Numbered from the stretch's first letter, positions 27,072 through 36,167 are shown. The stretch is DNA of 64,000 nt from Actinomycetales bacterium (GCA_020444245.1 JAHLLI010000002.1:62001-126000), one strand, 5' to 3'. The notes: generated from the letters alone by a model not told the origin. Numbers and translations are program-made.

Positions 27072-28115
27072 ATGCGGGGGGTCCTGATCGAGGCGTTCGG
27101 CGAGCTGCCGCGGGTCACGGACGTGCCCGACCCGCAGTGCCCGGACGACGGCGTGGTGGTCCGGGTCGCGGCGACCGGGGTGTGCCGCAGCGACTGGCAC
27201 GCCTGGCAGGGGCACGACCCCGACGTCGAGCTCCCGCACGTGCCGGGCCACGAGCTGGTCGGGACGGTGGTCGCGGCAGGGCGCGCGGTGCGCCGCTGGC
27301 GGGTCGGCGACCTGGTGACCGTGCCGTTCGTGTGCGCGTGCGGCCGGTGCTCCGCGTGCCGGGCCGGTGAGCACCAGGTGTGCGAGCAGCAGACCCAGCC
27401 GGGGTTCACGCACTGGGGCTCGTTCGCCGAGCTCGTCGCGCTGCGGCACGCCGACGTCAACCTGGTGGCCGTCCCCGAGGGCATGACGCCGGCGGTCGCC
27501 GCCTCGCTGGGCTGCCGGTTCGCCACGGCCTACCGCGCGCTGGGCGTGCACGCGCGGGTCGCTGCCGGCGACGCGGTCGCGGTGCACGGGTGCGGCGGCG
27601 TCGGGCTGTCGGCGGTGATGATCGCCGCGGCCGCCGGGGCGCGGGTGGTGGCGGTGGACCCGAGCCCGGCGGCGCGGGCCGCGGCCTGCGAGCTGGGCGC
27701 CATGGTGACGCTCGACCCGGCCGGGCTCACGCCCGAGGAGGTGGCCGCGACCGTGGTCGACGCCGCCGACGGACCCGTCGCGGCCTCGCTCGACGCGCTG
27801 GGGCACCCGGACACCGCGGTGGCCTCGGTGCTGGGGCTGCGCCGGCGTGGGCGGCACGTCCAGGTGGGCCTCCTGCTGGCCGAGCACGCGCGTACCGCGC
27901 TCCCGATGGACCGCATCGTCGCGTGGGAGCTCGAGATCTACGGCAGCCACGGCATGGCGGCGCACGAGTACCCGGCGATGCTCGCCCGGGTGGCCTCGGG
28001 GGAGCTGGACCCGGCGCGGCTGCTGGGCCGGGTCGTCGGGCTCGACGAGGCGCCGGCGGCGCTCGCGGAGGTGGGGACGGCGCGGCACCCGCGGATGACG
28101 GTGGTCGCGCCCTGA
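27072..28115 (+). CDS. Zinc-dependent alcohol dehydrogenase
   Basis: A 347-residue medium-chain dehydrogenase. Catalytic zinc motif GVCRSDWHAWQGHD and GHELVGTVVAAG; structural Cys cluster CACGRCSACRAGEHQVC; nucleotide fold VHGCGGVGLSAVMIAAAAGARV. It is clearly distinct from the upstream paralogue, with ICGSD replaced by VCRSD and a different cofactor loop. The short gap to the previous gene suggests joint expression. Substrate unknown. Confidence 0.92.
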   Translation: MRGVLIEAFGELPRVTDVPDPQCPDDGVVVRVAATGVCRSDWHAWQGHDPDVELPHVPGHELVGTVVAAGRAVRRWRVGDLVTVPFVCACGRCSACRAGEHQVCEQQTQPGFTHWGSFAELVALRHADVNLVAVPEGMTPAVAASLGCRFATAYRALGVHARVAAGDAVAVHGCGGVGLSAVMIAAAAGARVVAVDPSPAARAAACELGAMVTLDPAGLTPEEVAATVVDAADGPVAASLDALGHPDTAVASVLGLRRRGRHVQVGLLLAEHARTALPMDRIVAWELEIYGSHGMAAHEYPAMLARVASGELDPARLLGRVVGLDEAPAALAEVGTARHPRMTVVAP

Positions 28116-28121
28116 CTCCCC

Positions 28122-28153
28122 TTGTCTGATAGGTCGTCGCGCGATATATATCG
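28122..28153 (+). promoter_or_regulatory. padR promoter with overlapping perfect palindrome
   Basis: TTGTCT (28122-28127), a 17-base spacer and TATATA (28145-28150) form a promoter. CGATATATATCG (28142-28153) is a perfect 12-base palindrome covering the -10 box and ending 3 bases before the ATG. PadR repressors often bind AT-rich sites of this kind, so autoregulation is likely. Confidence 0.65.
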
Positions 28154-28156
28154 TCC

Positions 28157-28492
28157 ATGGCAGGGTTCCGGATGACCGAGCAGGCCTACCTCGTCCTGCT
28201 CGCCCTGACCGACCGGCCGCGGCACGGGTACGCGATCGTCCAGGAGGTGCTCGCGCTGTCCGGCGGCGACGTCCGACTGGGTGCCGGCACGCTCTACGGC
28301 CTGCTGGACCGGCTGGGTTCGGCGGGCCTGATCGAGGACGCCGGCGAGGAGGTCGTCGACGGGCGGCTGCGCCGCTACTACCGCCAGACCCCCCAGGGCG
28401 GCGCCGCGGCGGCCTCGGAGACCGCGCGCCTGGCGGCGCTGACCCGGCGGGCCCGCCGGGTGCTCGGCGGACCGGCCCTCGGGGAGGCGTGA
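28157..28492 (+). CDS. PadR family transcriptional regulator
   Basis: A 111-residue winged-helix regulator: TEQAYLVLLALTDRPRHGYAIVQEV, recognition part RLGAGTLYGLLDRLGSAGLI and wing RLRRYYRQTPQGG, all typical of PadR. The short length is that of the subfamily lacking a long C-terminal helix. The ATG at 28157 follows a palindrome over its own promoter. A membrane protein of unknown function is encoded downstream, the usual arrangement for such PadR genes. Confidence 0.92.
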   Translation: MAGFRMTEQAYLVLLALTDRPRHGYAIVQEVLALSGGDVRLGAGTLYGLLDRLGSAGLIEDAGEEVVDGRLRRYYRQTPQGGAAAASETARLAALTRRARRVLGGPALGEA

Positions 28493-28539
28493 TGCGCGGG
28501 CCGTCGGACCGTCTCGCCGCAGAGGGCCGGCCGACGTGA
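28492..28539 (+). CDS. Possible 15-residue coupling ORF between padR and the membrane protein gene
   Basis: An ATG at 28492 overlaps the padR stop (TGATG) after GGGGAGG, a strong ribosome binding site. The frame runs 15 codons and stops at 28537-28539, overlapping the GTG start of the next gene (GTGA). The peptide [15 protein letters not shown] has no recognisable feature. Both junctions have the geometry used for translational coupling, so the ORF may serve only to carry ribosomes across. This is an inference; it could be chance. Confidence 0.35.
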   Translation: MRGPSDRLAAEGRPT

Positions 28540-29714
28540 CCGGGTCGTTCGAGCGCAGCGCCCGGTTCTGGCTGCGCGCCTACCCGCCCCGGTGGCGCCG
28601 GAAGCACGCCGAGGAGGCGCTCGGCGTGCTCACCGACCTGGCTGAGCCGGAGGCGCGCCGGGTCGGGGTGCGCGCGGCGCTCGGGCTGCTGCTGGCCGGC
28701 TGGGCGGTGCGGTGGCGCGGCCGGCCGCCGCTGCACCGGTGGCTGGGCTACCGGGCGCTGGGCCTGCGGATGCCGCGGGAGTACCGCGAGTGGGTCGCGG
28801 ACGACATCGAGGGGCACTGGTACGGCCTGCGGCAGGGCAACGCGCTCCTGATGGTCGCGGCTGGGGTCGTCATCGCCCGCTCGGGCGAGGGCTCAGCCGC
28901 CGTCGTCCTCGCCCCGTGGCTCTCGGGAGCCGTGGTCGTGGCGGCCGTGCAGGGCCGTCGTGGCCGGGAGATGGCGCGCGAGAAGTACCTGGTGGCCGAG
29001 CCCGGCGAGCCGCTGCTCCCCGGCACCTACGTGGCGATGGGTGTGCCGCGTCCTCGGGTGGCTGCCCGATGGGCAGCATCGCGCCTCGTGGGGCTGCTCA
29101 CGGTGTGCGGGCTCGCGGCGACCGGCGCCCTGCTGGGCGCGCGGGTGATGGTCGGAGCGGTCCCGATCGCCGGGAAGCCGTACCCGGCGACCTTCGAGGT
29201 GGGTGTCGTCCCGGCGGGTGCGACCGGCCTGGTGCTGATCGGCGCAGCCGCGGCCCTCGCAGCGGTGGGCACGCTGCTCGCCGCGCGGGTGCGACGCGTC
29301 ATAGGCGGCAGGACCGCGCGGCTACCGGACCAGCCGGACCGCGAGGTCCGGAGCCCGGGCTGGTGGGCCGACGTGAGCCTGGTGGCCGTGGCGCTTGCGG
29401 TCTCGGCCGACGCCTGGGCCGAGGTGGCCGGCCGGACGCCGCTGCTGCTCGGCCCGGCCGTCGCCGTCGTCGTGGCGCTCGCGCTCCCGGTCGCGGTCGT
29501 GCTGCTGCGGCACGGTGGGGCGCTCGGCTGGCGCGCGCCGGGCGGCGCCGAGCTCGCCTGGGCCGACCTGCGCTGGGTCGTGCGCCACGACGCCGCACCA
29601 CCGCTCGACCGGCCGGTCGGTCGCGTGCGGCGATGGGACGGTCCGTACGTCCCCGGGCAGGTCGTGCTCGGCCCGCAGCGGTCCGACCCGCCGTGGCCGC
29701 CGGTCACGGCCTGA
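28536..29714 (+). CDS. Membrane protein of unknown function, PadR-linked
   Basis: A 392-residue protein. The N-terminal 90 residues are soluble and basic ([26 protein letters not shown]), a segment seen in membrane proteins encoded next to PadR regulators. About seven hydrophobic segments follow between residues 100 and 330 and the C-terminal 60 residues are soluble. I do not recognise a catalytic motif. The gene follows padR by 43 bases, with a small ORF bridging the gap, so padR probably controls it. Confidence 0.75.
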   Translation: MTGSFERSARFWLRAYPPRWRRKHAEEALGVLTDLAEPEARRVGVRAALGLLLAGWAVRWRGRPPLHRWLGYRALGLRMPREYREWVADDIEGHWYGLRQGNALLMVAAGVVIARSGEGSAAVVLAPWLSGAVVVAAVQGRRGREMAREKYLVAEPGEPLLPGTYVAMGVPRPRVAARWAASRLVGLLTVCGLAATGALLGARVMVGAVPIAGKPYPATFEVGVVPAGATGLVLIGAAAALAAVGTLLAARVRRVIGGRTARLPDQPDREVRSPGWWADVSLVAVALAVSADAWAEVAGRTPLLLGPAVAVVVALALPVAVVLLRHGGALGWRAPGGAELAWADLRWVVRHDAAPPLDRPVGRVRRWDGPYVPGQVVLGPQRSDPPWPPVTA

Positions 29715-29767
29715 CGCGACGCGGTCCACGCGGCGGGCGATCGGTCCGTGGTGTGCCGCGCGGTCGG

Positions 29768-29827
29768 TACGCTGGCCACCGTCCAGCGCGCCGCCCGAGC
29801 GCAGCCCCGCCATCTCAGGGAGCACCC
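29768..29827 (+). promoter_or_regulatory. purS -10 box and RBS
   Basis: TACGCT at 29768-29773 is a candidate -10 box. AGGGAG lies about 6 bases before the GTG at 29828. Leader of about 50 bases. Confidence 0.35.
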
Positions 29828-30103
29828 GTGGGACGAGTCGTCGTCGATGTGATGCCCAAGCCGGAGATCCTCGACCCGCAGGGCAAGGCCGTCGCCTCGG
29901 CACTGCCGCGGCTCGGCTTCACCGGCTTCACCGGCGTGCGGCAGGGCCGCCGGTTCGAGCTGACCGTGGACGGGCCGGTGACGGACGAGGTCCTCGCCAA
30001 CGTCCGCGAGGCCGCGGTCACGCTGCTGTCCAACCCGGTGATCGAGGACGTCGTCCGGGTCGCGGAGATGCCCGAGGAGGCCGACGAGGGAGCCGACGCG
30101 TGA
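29828..30103 (+). CDS. purS: FGAM synthase subunit PurS
   Basis: A 91-residue subunit that bridges PurQ and PurL in the three-part phosphoribosylformylglycinamidine synthase. The family pattern is clear: [32 protein letters not shown] and [12 protein letters not shown]. The GTG at 29828 is supported by AGGGAG upstream and by the conserved N-terminus. It overlaps purQ by four bases (GTGA). purL, the third subunit gene, is 19 kb away. Confidence 0.95.
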   Translation: MGRVVVDVMPKPEILDPQGKAVASALPRLGFTGFTGVRQGRRFELTVDGPVTDEVLANVREAAVTLLSNPVIEDVVRVAEMPEEADEGADA

Positions 30104-30846
30104 GCCACGTCGCCGCGCCGCCGCCGCCCTCCGCGCGGCCCGCCGCCGACGCCCGGATCGGCGTCGTCACCTTCCCCGGCACCCTCGACGACCGCGACGC
30201 CGCTCGCGCCGTCCGGCTGGCGGGGGCCACCCCGGTCTCGCTGTGGCACGCCGACGAGGACCTGCACGCCGTGGACGCCGTGGTGCTGCCCGGCGGGTTC
30301 TCCTACGGCGACTACCTGCGTGCCGGCGCGATCAGCCGGTTCGCGCCCGTGATGCAGTCCGTGGTCGACGCGGCGCGCGGGGGCATGCCGGTGCTGGGGA
30401 TCTGCAACGGGTTCCAGATCCTCGCGGAGGCGCACCTGCTGCCGGGCGCGATGATCAAGAACGACCACCGCACGTTCGTCTGCCGCGAGCAGACACTGCG
30501 GGTGGAGAACATCGACACCGCGTGGACCCACGAGTTCACCCGCGGCGAGCAGATCACCATCCCGCTGAAGAACCAGGACGGCCAGTTCGTCGCCGATGAG
30601 TCGACGCTCGACGAGCTCGAGGGCGAGGGTCGCGTGGTGTTCCGCTACGTCGGCTGGAACCCCAACGGCTCGCGCCGGGACATCGCCGGGATCACCAACG
30701 CCGCCGGCAACGTCGTGGGCCTCATGCCGCACCCCGAGCACGCGGTGGAGCCCGGTTTCGGCCCGGACGGCCCGAACGGCCCGCGCACCGGCACCGACGG
30801 CCTGCGGTTCTTCACCTCGGCCCTCACCGCCCTGCTGCACACCTGA
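30100..30846 (+). CDS. purQ: FGAM synthase glutaminase subunit PurQ
   Basis: A 248-residue class I glutamine amidotransferase that supplies ammonia for step four of purine synthesis. The nucleophile Cys is in [11 protein letters not shown] and the His-Glu pair in [26 protein letters not shown] and [15 protein letters not shown] are family hallmarks. A 20-residue Pro/Ala-rich extension ([18 protein letters not shown]) precedes the domain because the GTG start overlaps the purS stop. It forms a complex with PurS and with the small PurL at 48961. Confidence 0.96.
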   Translation: MSHVAAPPPPSARPAADARIGVVTFPGTLDDRDAARAVRLAGATPVSLWHADEDLHAVDAVVLPGGFSYGDYLRAGAISRFAPVMQSVVDAARGGMPVLGICNGFQILAEAHLLPGAMIKNDHRTFVCREQTLRVENIDTAWTHEFTRGEQITIPLKNQDGQFVADESTLDELEGEGRVVFRYVGWNPNGSRRDIAGITNAAGNVVGLMPHPEHAVEPGFGPDGPNGPRTGTDGLRFFTSALTALLHT

Positions 30847-30859
30847 GCCGCTTGCGGCC

Positions 30860-31834
30860 ATGGAACCCGTGCGCAGCGTCGTCCCCTGGGCGCACCCGGA
30901 CGCCGCGGCGCTGCGGGCCGAGCAGCAGGCCGGGCTCGCCGCGCTGTACGACGGCACCGAGGACATCGAGCCGGACCTCCCGCCGGAGGAGATGGTGCAC
31001 ACCGTGCTGGTCCGAGTCGGCGGCGAGCCGGTGGCGACGGGATCGTTGCGCGTCGGGGAGCACCTGCCGCCCGGCACCGGCGAGCTCAAGCGGATGTACG
31101 TCCGCGAGGCGTGGCGTGGCCGCGGGCTGTCCCGGCCTGTGCTCGCCGGTCTCGAGGAGGCGGCCGTTGCGCGCGGGCTGCGGCGGCTGATCCTGGAGAC
31201 CGGGCTGCGCCAGACCGCGGCCGTCGGGTTGTACCGCTCGGCGGGGTACCGCCGGATCCCCAACTTCGGCATCTACGCCGAGGAACCCACGTCGGTCTGC
31301 TACGGCCGGTACCTGGACCCGGCGGACGTCACGCACGTCCTCGTCGTCAACGGGACGGTGGGCGCGGGCAAGACCACCGTTGCGGACCGGCTCGGCCACC
31401 TGTTGGACGACCGCGGGTTGGCCAATGTCGTGCTCGACGTCGACGCGCTCACCGACGCCAAGCCGGTGACGGACGAGGACCCGTACCACCAGCGCCTGGC
31501 GTTCGAGGCGCTCGCCCGGCTGGCGCCGCTGTACCGCGAGCGCGGCCTGCGCCACGTCGTGCTGCCACGGGTGGTCGAGGACCCGGGCGACCGCGAGGAG
31601 TACGAGCGCGCCTTCGACGGCGCCGACGTGCGGGTGGTGCGGCTGCGCGTGCCCGAGACCGAGCGGCTGGCACGGATCACGGCACGGGCGCGTGGGCGCG
31701 TGGACTGGGAGCTCGCGCGCACCGTCGAGCTCGAGCAGGTCCTCGATCGGGTCGCGCTCGACGACGCGGTGGTGGAGGGCCCCGGCGACCTCGACGAGGT
31801 GGCAGCGCGGGTGCTCGCGGCCGCAGCCTGGTGA
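30860..31834 (+). CDS. GNAT acetyltransferase fused to a P-loop kinase domain
   Basis: A 324-residue two-domain protein. Residues 1-152 are a GNAT acetyltransferase with the acetyl-CoA loop RMYVREAWRGRGLS and the C-terminal LYRSAGYRRIPNFGIY. Residues 158-324 start with a Walker A motif GTVGAGKTT (165-173) and continue as an AAA/shikimate-kinase-like nucleotide or small-molecule kinase fold (LDVDALTD, then RVVRLRVPETERLARITAR). No linker separates them. The fusion suggests one substrate is both acetylated and phosphorylated, for example an aminoglycoside-like compound, but this is speculation. It follows purQ by 13 bases and may be co-transcribed. Confidence 0.85.
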   Translation: MEPVRSVVPWAHPDAAALRAEQQAGLAALYDGTEDIEPDLPPEEMVHTVLVRVGGEPVATGSLRVGEHLPPGTGELKRMYVREAWRGRGLSRPVLAGLEEAAVARGLRRLILETGLRQTAAVGLYRSAGYRRIPNFGIYAEEPTSVCYGRYLDPADVTHVLVVNGTVGAGKTTVADRLGHLLDDRGLANVVLDVDALTDAKPVTDEDPYHQRLAFEALARLAPLYRERGLRHVVLPRVVEDPGDREEYERAFDGADVRVVRLRVPETERLARITARARGRVDWELARTVELEQVLDRVALDDAVVEGPGDLDEVAARVLAAAAW

Positions 31835-31840
31835 TCGCCG

Positions 31841-32470
31841 CTACTGGACCCTGATCCGCAGCGCCGCCGCGAGCGCCGGGGCGAGCGCCACCGCCTGGTC
31901 CTCGTTGATCGTGGCGCCCGCCAGACCGGCGATCCCGTCGACCACGGCGATCTCGCCGCCGCGCAGGTCGCACTCGCGCAGCGTGGCTCCCGCGGCGTCG
32001 ATCCGGTCCACCCGGCAGTCCACGAGCGTCAGCCGCCGAACGGTCGCGCCACCCAGGCCGAGCTCACCGATCCACACGCCCTCCAGGCGCAGCTCGTGCA
32101 CGGTCGCGCCGGCCAGCGCGAGGAAGTCGATCTTGCCCCCGCGGACGGTGACGCCGTCCAGCCGCGCTCCGGTGGCCAGCAGGGCGCCGAGCCGGCAGTC
32201 GACCCAGGTGACCTGGCGCCACGAGCCGTCGCGCAGGTGCACCGTCGTGCCGCGCGCCGCGGCGATCGTGGTCTCGACCAGGTGCGACTCGTCCAGCCGG
32301 GTCTCGTCGAGGGTGCAGCCGGTCAGTGCGCACTCCACGAACCGGCTCTCGCGGCCGTCCTGCCCGGACAGGTCGATGCCGTCGAAGGCCAGCAGCTCGT
32401 AGTCCCCCTCGACCTCGAGCGCGCCCGTGAACGGCTCGCGGACCACCTCCGGCTGCACGTCATCGGCCAT
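31841..32470 (-). CDS. Pentapeptide-repeat-like protein
   Basis: A 209-residue soluble protein built of repeats around A(D/N)LxX: FDGIDLSGQDGRES, CTLDETRLDESHLVE, ATGARLDGVTVRGG, LAGATVHELRLEG and CDLRGGEIAVVDG. This is the right-handed beta helix of pentapeptide proteins, though the repeats are irregular in the middle. Such proteins include gyrase-protecting DNA mimics, but most have no known role. The ATG at 32470 has TAGGGT 6 bases upstream (leaderless). It is convergent with the fusion gene, with a 6-base gap. Confidence 0.85.
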   Translation of the reverse strand: MADDVQPEVVREPFTGALEVEGDYELLAFDGIDLSGQDGRESRFVECALTGCTLDETRLDESHLVETTIAAARGTTVHLRDGSWRQVTWVDCRLGALLATGARLDGVTVRGGKIDFLALAGATVHELRLEGVWIGELGLGGATVRRLTLVDCRVDRIDAAGATLRECDLRGGEIAVVDGIAGLAGATINEDQAVALAPALAAALRIRVQ

Positions 32471-32482
32471 GGCCCGACCCTA
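32471..32482 (-). promoter_or_regulatory. -10 box for leaderless pentapeptide gene
   Basis: On the minus strand TAGGGT (32482-32477) ends 6 bases before the ATG at 32470. Confidence 0.5.
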
Positions 32483-32514
32483 GGGCCCTGCTCCGACGCC
32501 CGGTGCGCCGGGCT

Positions 32515-32540
32515 CGCGCCGACTGCCGGGGGTCGGCGCG
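32515..32540 (-). terminator. Terminator of thiolase/reductase/hydratase operon
   Basis: CGCGCCGAC (32515-32523) pairs perfectly with GTCGGCGCG (32532-32540) across an 8-base loop, 4 bases past the hydratase stop on the minus strand. Confidence 0.7.
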
Positions 32541-32544
32541 GCGC

Positions 32545-33450
32545 TCAGGCGGGTGTGACCTCGACGTGCAGGTGGTGGCGCTTGCCCCAGGCGTCCAGCG
32601 TCCCGCCGTCGCCGTCCTTGGCGATCGCGACCGAGGCCGTGCCGGGCAGGGTCAGCGGGGCGAAGAACTCCGCGGTCCAGGTGAACGCGCTGGGCGCGCC
32701 GATCTCCGCGAGCGCCCGCGCGGCGGTGTACATCCCGTGCGCGATGGTGCGCGGGAAGCCGAACGCCTTCGCCGCGAGCACCTGGGTGTGGATCGGGTTG
32801 TGGTCCCCGGACACGGCGGCGTAGCGGCGACCGAGGTCGGCGGGCAGCCGCCACACGCCCGTCGGGGTCGGGGCGAGCCACTCGGGCCGGTCGGCGCGCT
32901 CGGCGGACTCACCGGCCAGCGAGTAGCCCTTGGCCAGGTACGTCGAGACCCCGCGCCACACCGGTTCACCGGCCACGGCCACCTCGGCGACCAGGTCGAC
33001 GCTCACCCCGCGGTGGTGCGCCGAGAGCCGTTCGGCGTGCACCTCGACGTCCAGTGCCTCGCCCAGCCGCACCGGGCGGTGCTGGGTGACCGTGTTGGCC
33101 AGGTGCACCATGCCCAGCAGCGGCAGCGGGAAGTCGTCGCGCACCATGAGTGCGGTGGTCAGTGGGAACGCGAGCACGTGCACGAACCCGGCCGGCAGGT
33201 CGTCCGACGCGGTGGCGCCCACCAGGTGCTGGTAGTCGGTCAGGCACACCGGGTCGGTCGTCAGCCCTCGCGCGGCCAGCCGGACGTCCGGCAGGTCGAA
33301 CGGCGTCAGGCTCCGGTCGCGCCGCACCGCGGCGGTCGCGGAAGAGCGCACGCCGCGGCGCAGCGAGGCGCCCAGCGGTGGGACCTCGGCGAGCTCGACC
33401 GGGGCCGACGGCTCACCGGCCCCGCCTGGGCTCACCCCGGGGCCGCTCAC
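32545..33450 (-). CDS. MaoC-like hydratase/dehydratase (HtdX type)
   Basis: A 301-residue double hot-dog enzyme. The hydratase motif is YAAVSGDHNPIHTQVLAAKAFGFP with the catalytic Asp and His, followed by IAHGMYTAARAL. The N-terminal hot dog (FPLTTALMVRDDFPLPLLGMVH) lacks these residues, as in the two-domain MaoC proteins HtdX and Htd2. It hydrates enoyl-CoA or dehydrates 3-hydroxyacyl-CoA. The GTG at 33450 overlaps the reductase stop (GTGA). Order thiolase-reductase-hydratase matches the fadA2-fabG4-htdX cluster known from mycobacteria. Confidence 0.92.
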   Translation of the reverse strand: MSGPGVSPGGAGEPSAPVELAEVPPLGASLRRGVRSSATAAVRRDRSLTPFDLPDVRLAARGLTTDPVCLTDYQHLVGATASDDLPAGFVHVLAFPLTTALMVRDDFPLPLLGMVHLANTVTQHRPVRLGEALDVEVHAERLSAHHRGVSVDLVAEVAVAGEPVWRGVSTYLAKGYSLAGESAERADRPEWLAPTPTGVWRLPADLGRRYAAVSGDHNPIHTQVLAAKAFGFPRTIAHGMYTAARALAEIGAPSAFTWTAEFFAPLTLPGTASVAIAKDGDGGTLDAWGKRHHLHVEVTPA

Positions 33451-34814
33451 GCGCCCACCATGTTCTGCCCGCAGACCCGCAGGACCTGGCCGGTGATCCC
33501 ACCGGCGTCCGGCGAGGCCAGGAACGCGATCGCCTCGGCGACGTCGACCGGCAGGCCGCCCTGCTGCAGGGAGTTCAGCCGCCGGGCGATCTGACGGGTC
33601 GCGGCCGGGATCCGGGCGGTCATCTCGGTCTCGATGAACCCGGGAGCGACGGCGTTGACGGTCGCCTCCGACCCGAACTGGTGGGCCTGCGCGCGCACCA
33701 TGCCGATCACGCCGGCCTTGGAGGCGGCGTAGTTGGTCTGGCCGCGGTTGCCGGCGATGCCGCTGGTCGACGCCAGGCACACCACGCGCGCGTCGAGCGC
33801 GAGCACGCCCGCGTCGGCCAGAGTCGGAGTGAGGCGCAGCGGGGCCATGACGTTCACCTGGATCACCGAGTCCCACCGGTCGGCCGTCATGTTGGCCAGC
33901 AGCTTGTCGCGGGTGATCCCGGCGTTGTGCACGACGACGTCCAGGCGGCCGTACCGGGCGCGCACGAGGTCGACGAGGCGCTGTGGCGCCTCGGAGTCGG
34001 TCAGGTCGAGCTGCAGTGCGGTGCCGCCGACCTCGATGGCGACCTCGGTCAGCCCCTGTCCGGCGGTGGGCACGTCGACCAGCAGCAGACGTGCGCCGTC
34101 ACGCGCCAGGGTCCGGGCGATGTCCGCGCCGATGCCGCGTGCCGCGCCCGTCACCAGGGCGACCTTGCCTGCCAGCGGGAGCTCGACGGTCGCGTGGTCG
34201 TCAGCGTCGGGTCTGCGGGACGCGTGGCCCGGCCCGCTCACCGTCAACAGCTGGCCGTCCACGAAGGCCGACCTCGCCGAGAGGAAGAAGCGCAGTGCGG
34301 CGAGCGCCGACGGGTCGGCGACCCCGACCGCGTCCGCGAGCTGGATGCCGTTGCCGGTCGACCCGCCACGCAGCTCCTTGGCGAGTGAGCGCAGCGCGCC
34401 CTCCACGCCTTGCCGAGCGGCGGCGACCTCGGGGGACAGATCCCCGGTCGCGCTGCGTGACAAGGTCACGACGCGCCCGCCGCTCACCAGCTTCCTGAGC
34501 ACCGAGCCCAGCGCGAGCATCGGCGCGGACAGGTCGGTCGGGGAGCCGACGCCGGTCAGTGCGACCACGACGGCACCCCACCTCGTGTCCTCCCCGGGGT
34601 CGCGGCGCACGTCCAGGTCCCAGTCGAGGAGCGCCGCGGCGAGCGCGTCGGCGTCCTCTCCGGCGTGGGCGTCCGCGACCACCAGGACCGGGCCGCGGAG
34701 CAACGGGTCGCCGGGCCGGTGCCGACGCAGCCGGGCGGGACGCGGCAGGCCGAGCTTCTTGGCGAGCTGCCCGGTGGTGCCGGAGTTGACCAGCTCGAGG
34801 TACTTGTCGCTCAC
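33447..34814 (-). CDS. Large 3-oxoacyl reductase (FabG4 type)
   Basis: A 455-residue protein, twice the size of ordinary FabG. Residues 1-210 form a flavodoxin-like domain without obvious cofactor loop; residues 215-455 are a short-chain dehydrogenase with VTGAARGIGADIA, NAGITRDK, the Ser in ASTSGIAGN and YAASK. This architecture is that of mycobacterial FabG4, an NADH-linked 3-oxoacyl-CoA reductase. The opening SDKYLELVNSGTTGQLAKKLGLP is also typical. It overlaps both neighbours by GTGA, giving a tightly coupled three-gene operon. Confidence 0.94.
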   Translation of the reverse strand: MSDKYLELVNSGTTGQLAKKLGLPRPARLRRHRPGDPLLRGPVLVVADAHAGEDADALAAALLDWDLDVRRDPGEDTRWGAVVVALTGVGSPTDLSAPMLALGSVLRKLVSGGRVVTLSRSATGDLSPEVAAARQGVEGALRSLAKELRGGSTGNGIQLADAVGVADPSALAALRFFLSARSAFVDGQLLTVSGPGHASRRPDADDHATVELPLAGKVALVTGAARGIGADIARTLARDGARLLLVDVPTAGQGLTEVAIEVGGTALQLDLTDSEAPQRLVDLVRARYGRLDVVVHNAGITRDKLLANMTADRWDSVIQVNVMAPLRLTPTLADAGVLALDARVVCLASTSGIAGNRGQTNYAASKAGVIGMVRAQAHQFGSEATVNAVAPGFIETEMTARIPAATRQIARRLNSLQQGGLPVDVAEAIAFLASPDAGGITGQVLRVCGQNMVGA

Positions 34815-36103
34815 ACCGCCTCCAGGATCGCCACGACGCCCTGACCGCCCGCGGCGCACACCGACACCAGGCCGCGCGCCCCGGACCCGCGGCGCGCGAG
34901 CTCCTTGGCGGCGGTGGCCACGATCCGTCCGCCGGTCGCGGCGAACGGGTGCCCGGCGGCGAGTGACGAGCCGTGCACGTTGAGCCGGTCGCGGTCCACC
35001 GACCCGAACGCGCCGTCCAGGCCCAGCCGGTCGCGGCCGAAGTCCTCGTCCTCCCACGCCTTGAGGGTGGCGAGCACGGTGGACGCGAAGGCCTCGTGGA
35101 TCTCGACGATCTCGAAGTCGCCGAGCTTCATGCCGTGCCGGGCCAGCAGGCGCGGCACCGCGAAGGCCGGCGCCATGAGCAGCCCGTCCTTGCCGTGCAC
35201 GAAGTCGACAGCACCGGCCTCGGCGTCGACCACCTCGGCCAGCGCCGGGAGCCCGCGGGCGGCCGCCCACGCCTGGTCGGCCAGCAGCACGGTGGCCGCG
35301 CCGTCGGTGAGCGGCGTGGAGTTGCCGGCGGTCATCGTCGCGGGGGTGTCCAGGCGCTTGCCGAACACCGGCTTGAGCGCGCCGAGCTTCTCCATCGAGG
35401 TGTCCGGGCGCAGGTTGGCGTCACGGACCAGGCCGCGGTACGGCGTGATGAGGTCGTCGAAGAACCCGTCCTCGTACGCCGCGGCGAGGCGCTGGTGGCT
35501 GGCCAGGGCGAGCGCGTCCTGGTCCTCGCGCGAGATGCCCCACTGGGCGGTGGTCAGGGCCTGGTGCTCGCCCATCGACAGCCCGGTGCGCGGCTCGGCG
35601 ACGTCCGGGGCGACGGGGGACAGGTGTGAGGGACGGATCTTGGCGAGCGCCTTGAGCTTGGCCGACGTGGTCTTCGCCCGGTTCAGCTCGAGCAGCGCGG
35701 CACGCATCGGCTCGGAGACCACGATGGGCGCGTCGGACGCGGAGTCCACGCCGCCGGCCACCGCGACATCCACCCGACCGAGGCGGATCTTGTCCGACAG
35801 GGACATCACCGTCTCCATGCCGGTCGCGCAGGCCATCTGCACGTCGTAGGCGGGGGTGTCGTTGGCCAGGGCCGAGCCCAGCACCGACTCCCGGGTGAGG
35901 TTGAAGTCCCGGCTGTGCTTGAGCACCGCGCCCGCGGCCACCTCCCCGAGGCGTTCCCCGGCGAGCCCGAACCGCGCGACCAGCCCGTCGAGTGCCGCGG
36001 TCAGCAGGTCGCGGTTCGACGACCGCGCGTAGGCGCCGCCGGCGCGGGCGAACGGTGTGCGATTTCCTCCGACGACGACGGGGCGTCGCTGGGCTGCGGC
36101 CAT
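34811..36103 (-). CDS. Acetyl-CoA C-acyltransferase (FadA2-type thiolase)
   Basis: A 430-residue thiolase that cleaves 3-oxoacyl-CoA or condenses acetyl-CoA units. The nucleophile Cys92 is in QMACATGMETV; the His and Cys base residues are in AAGHPFAATGG and SVCAAGGQG. NRTPFARAGGAY near the N-terminus is typical. The ATG at 36103 has GGGAGG upstream. It is the first gene of the operon with the FabG4- and HtdX-type enzymes. The promoter region contains an operator-like motif shared with the tetR gene at 40197, so that regulator probably controls it. Confidence 0.94.
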   Translation of the reverse strand: MAAAQRRPVVVGGNRTPFARAGGAYARSSNRDLLTAALDGLVARFGLAGERLGEVAAGAVLKHSRDFNLTRESVLGSALANDTPAYDVQMACATGMETVMSLSDKIRLGRVDVAVAGGVDSASDAPIVVSEPMRAALLELNRAKTTSAKLKALAKIRPSHLSPVAPDVAEPRTGLSMGEHQALTTAQWGISREDQDALALASHQRLAAAYEDGFFDDLITPYRGLVRDANLRPDTSMEKLGALKPVFGKRLDTPATMTAGNSTPLTDGAATVLLADQAWAAARGLPALAEVVDAEAGAVDFVHGKDGLLMAPAFAVPRLLARHGMKLGDFEIVEIHEAFASTVLATLKAWEDEDFGRDRLGLDGAFGSVDRDRLNVHGSSLAAGHPFAATGGRIVATAAKELARRGSGARGLVSVCAAGGQGVVAILEAV

Positions 36104-36167
36104 GGAACCTCCCTGTGCCGGGACGTCCGACTCTGGACCCCGGGATTGCCACCTGATAATGCCTGCG

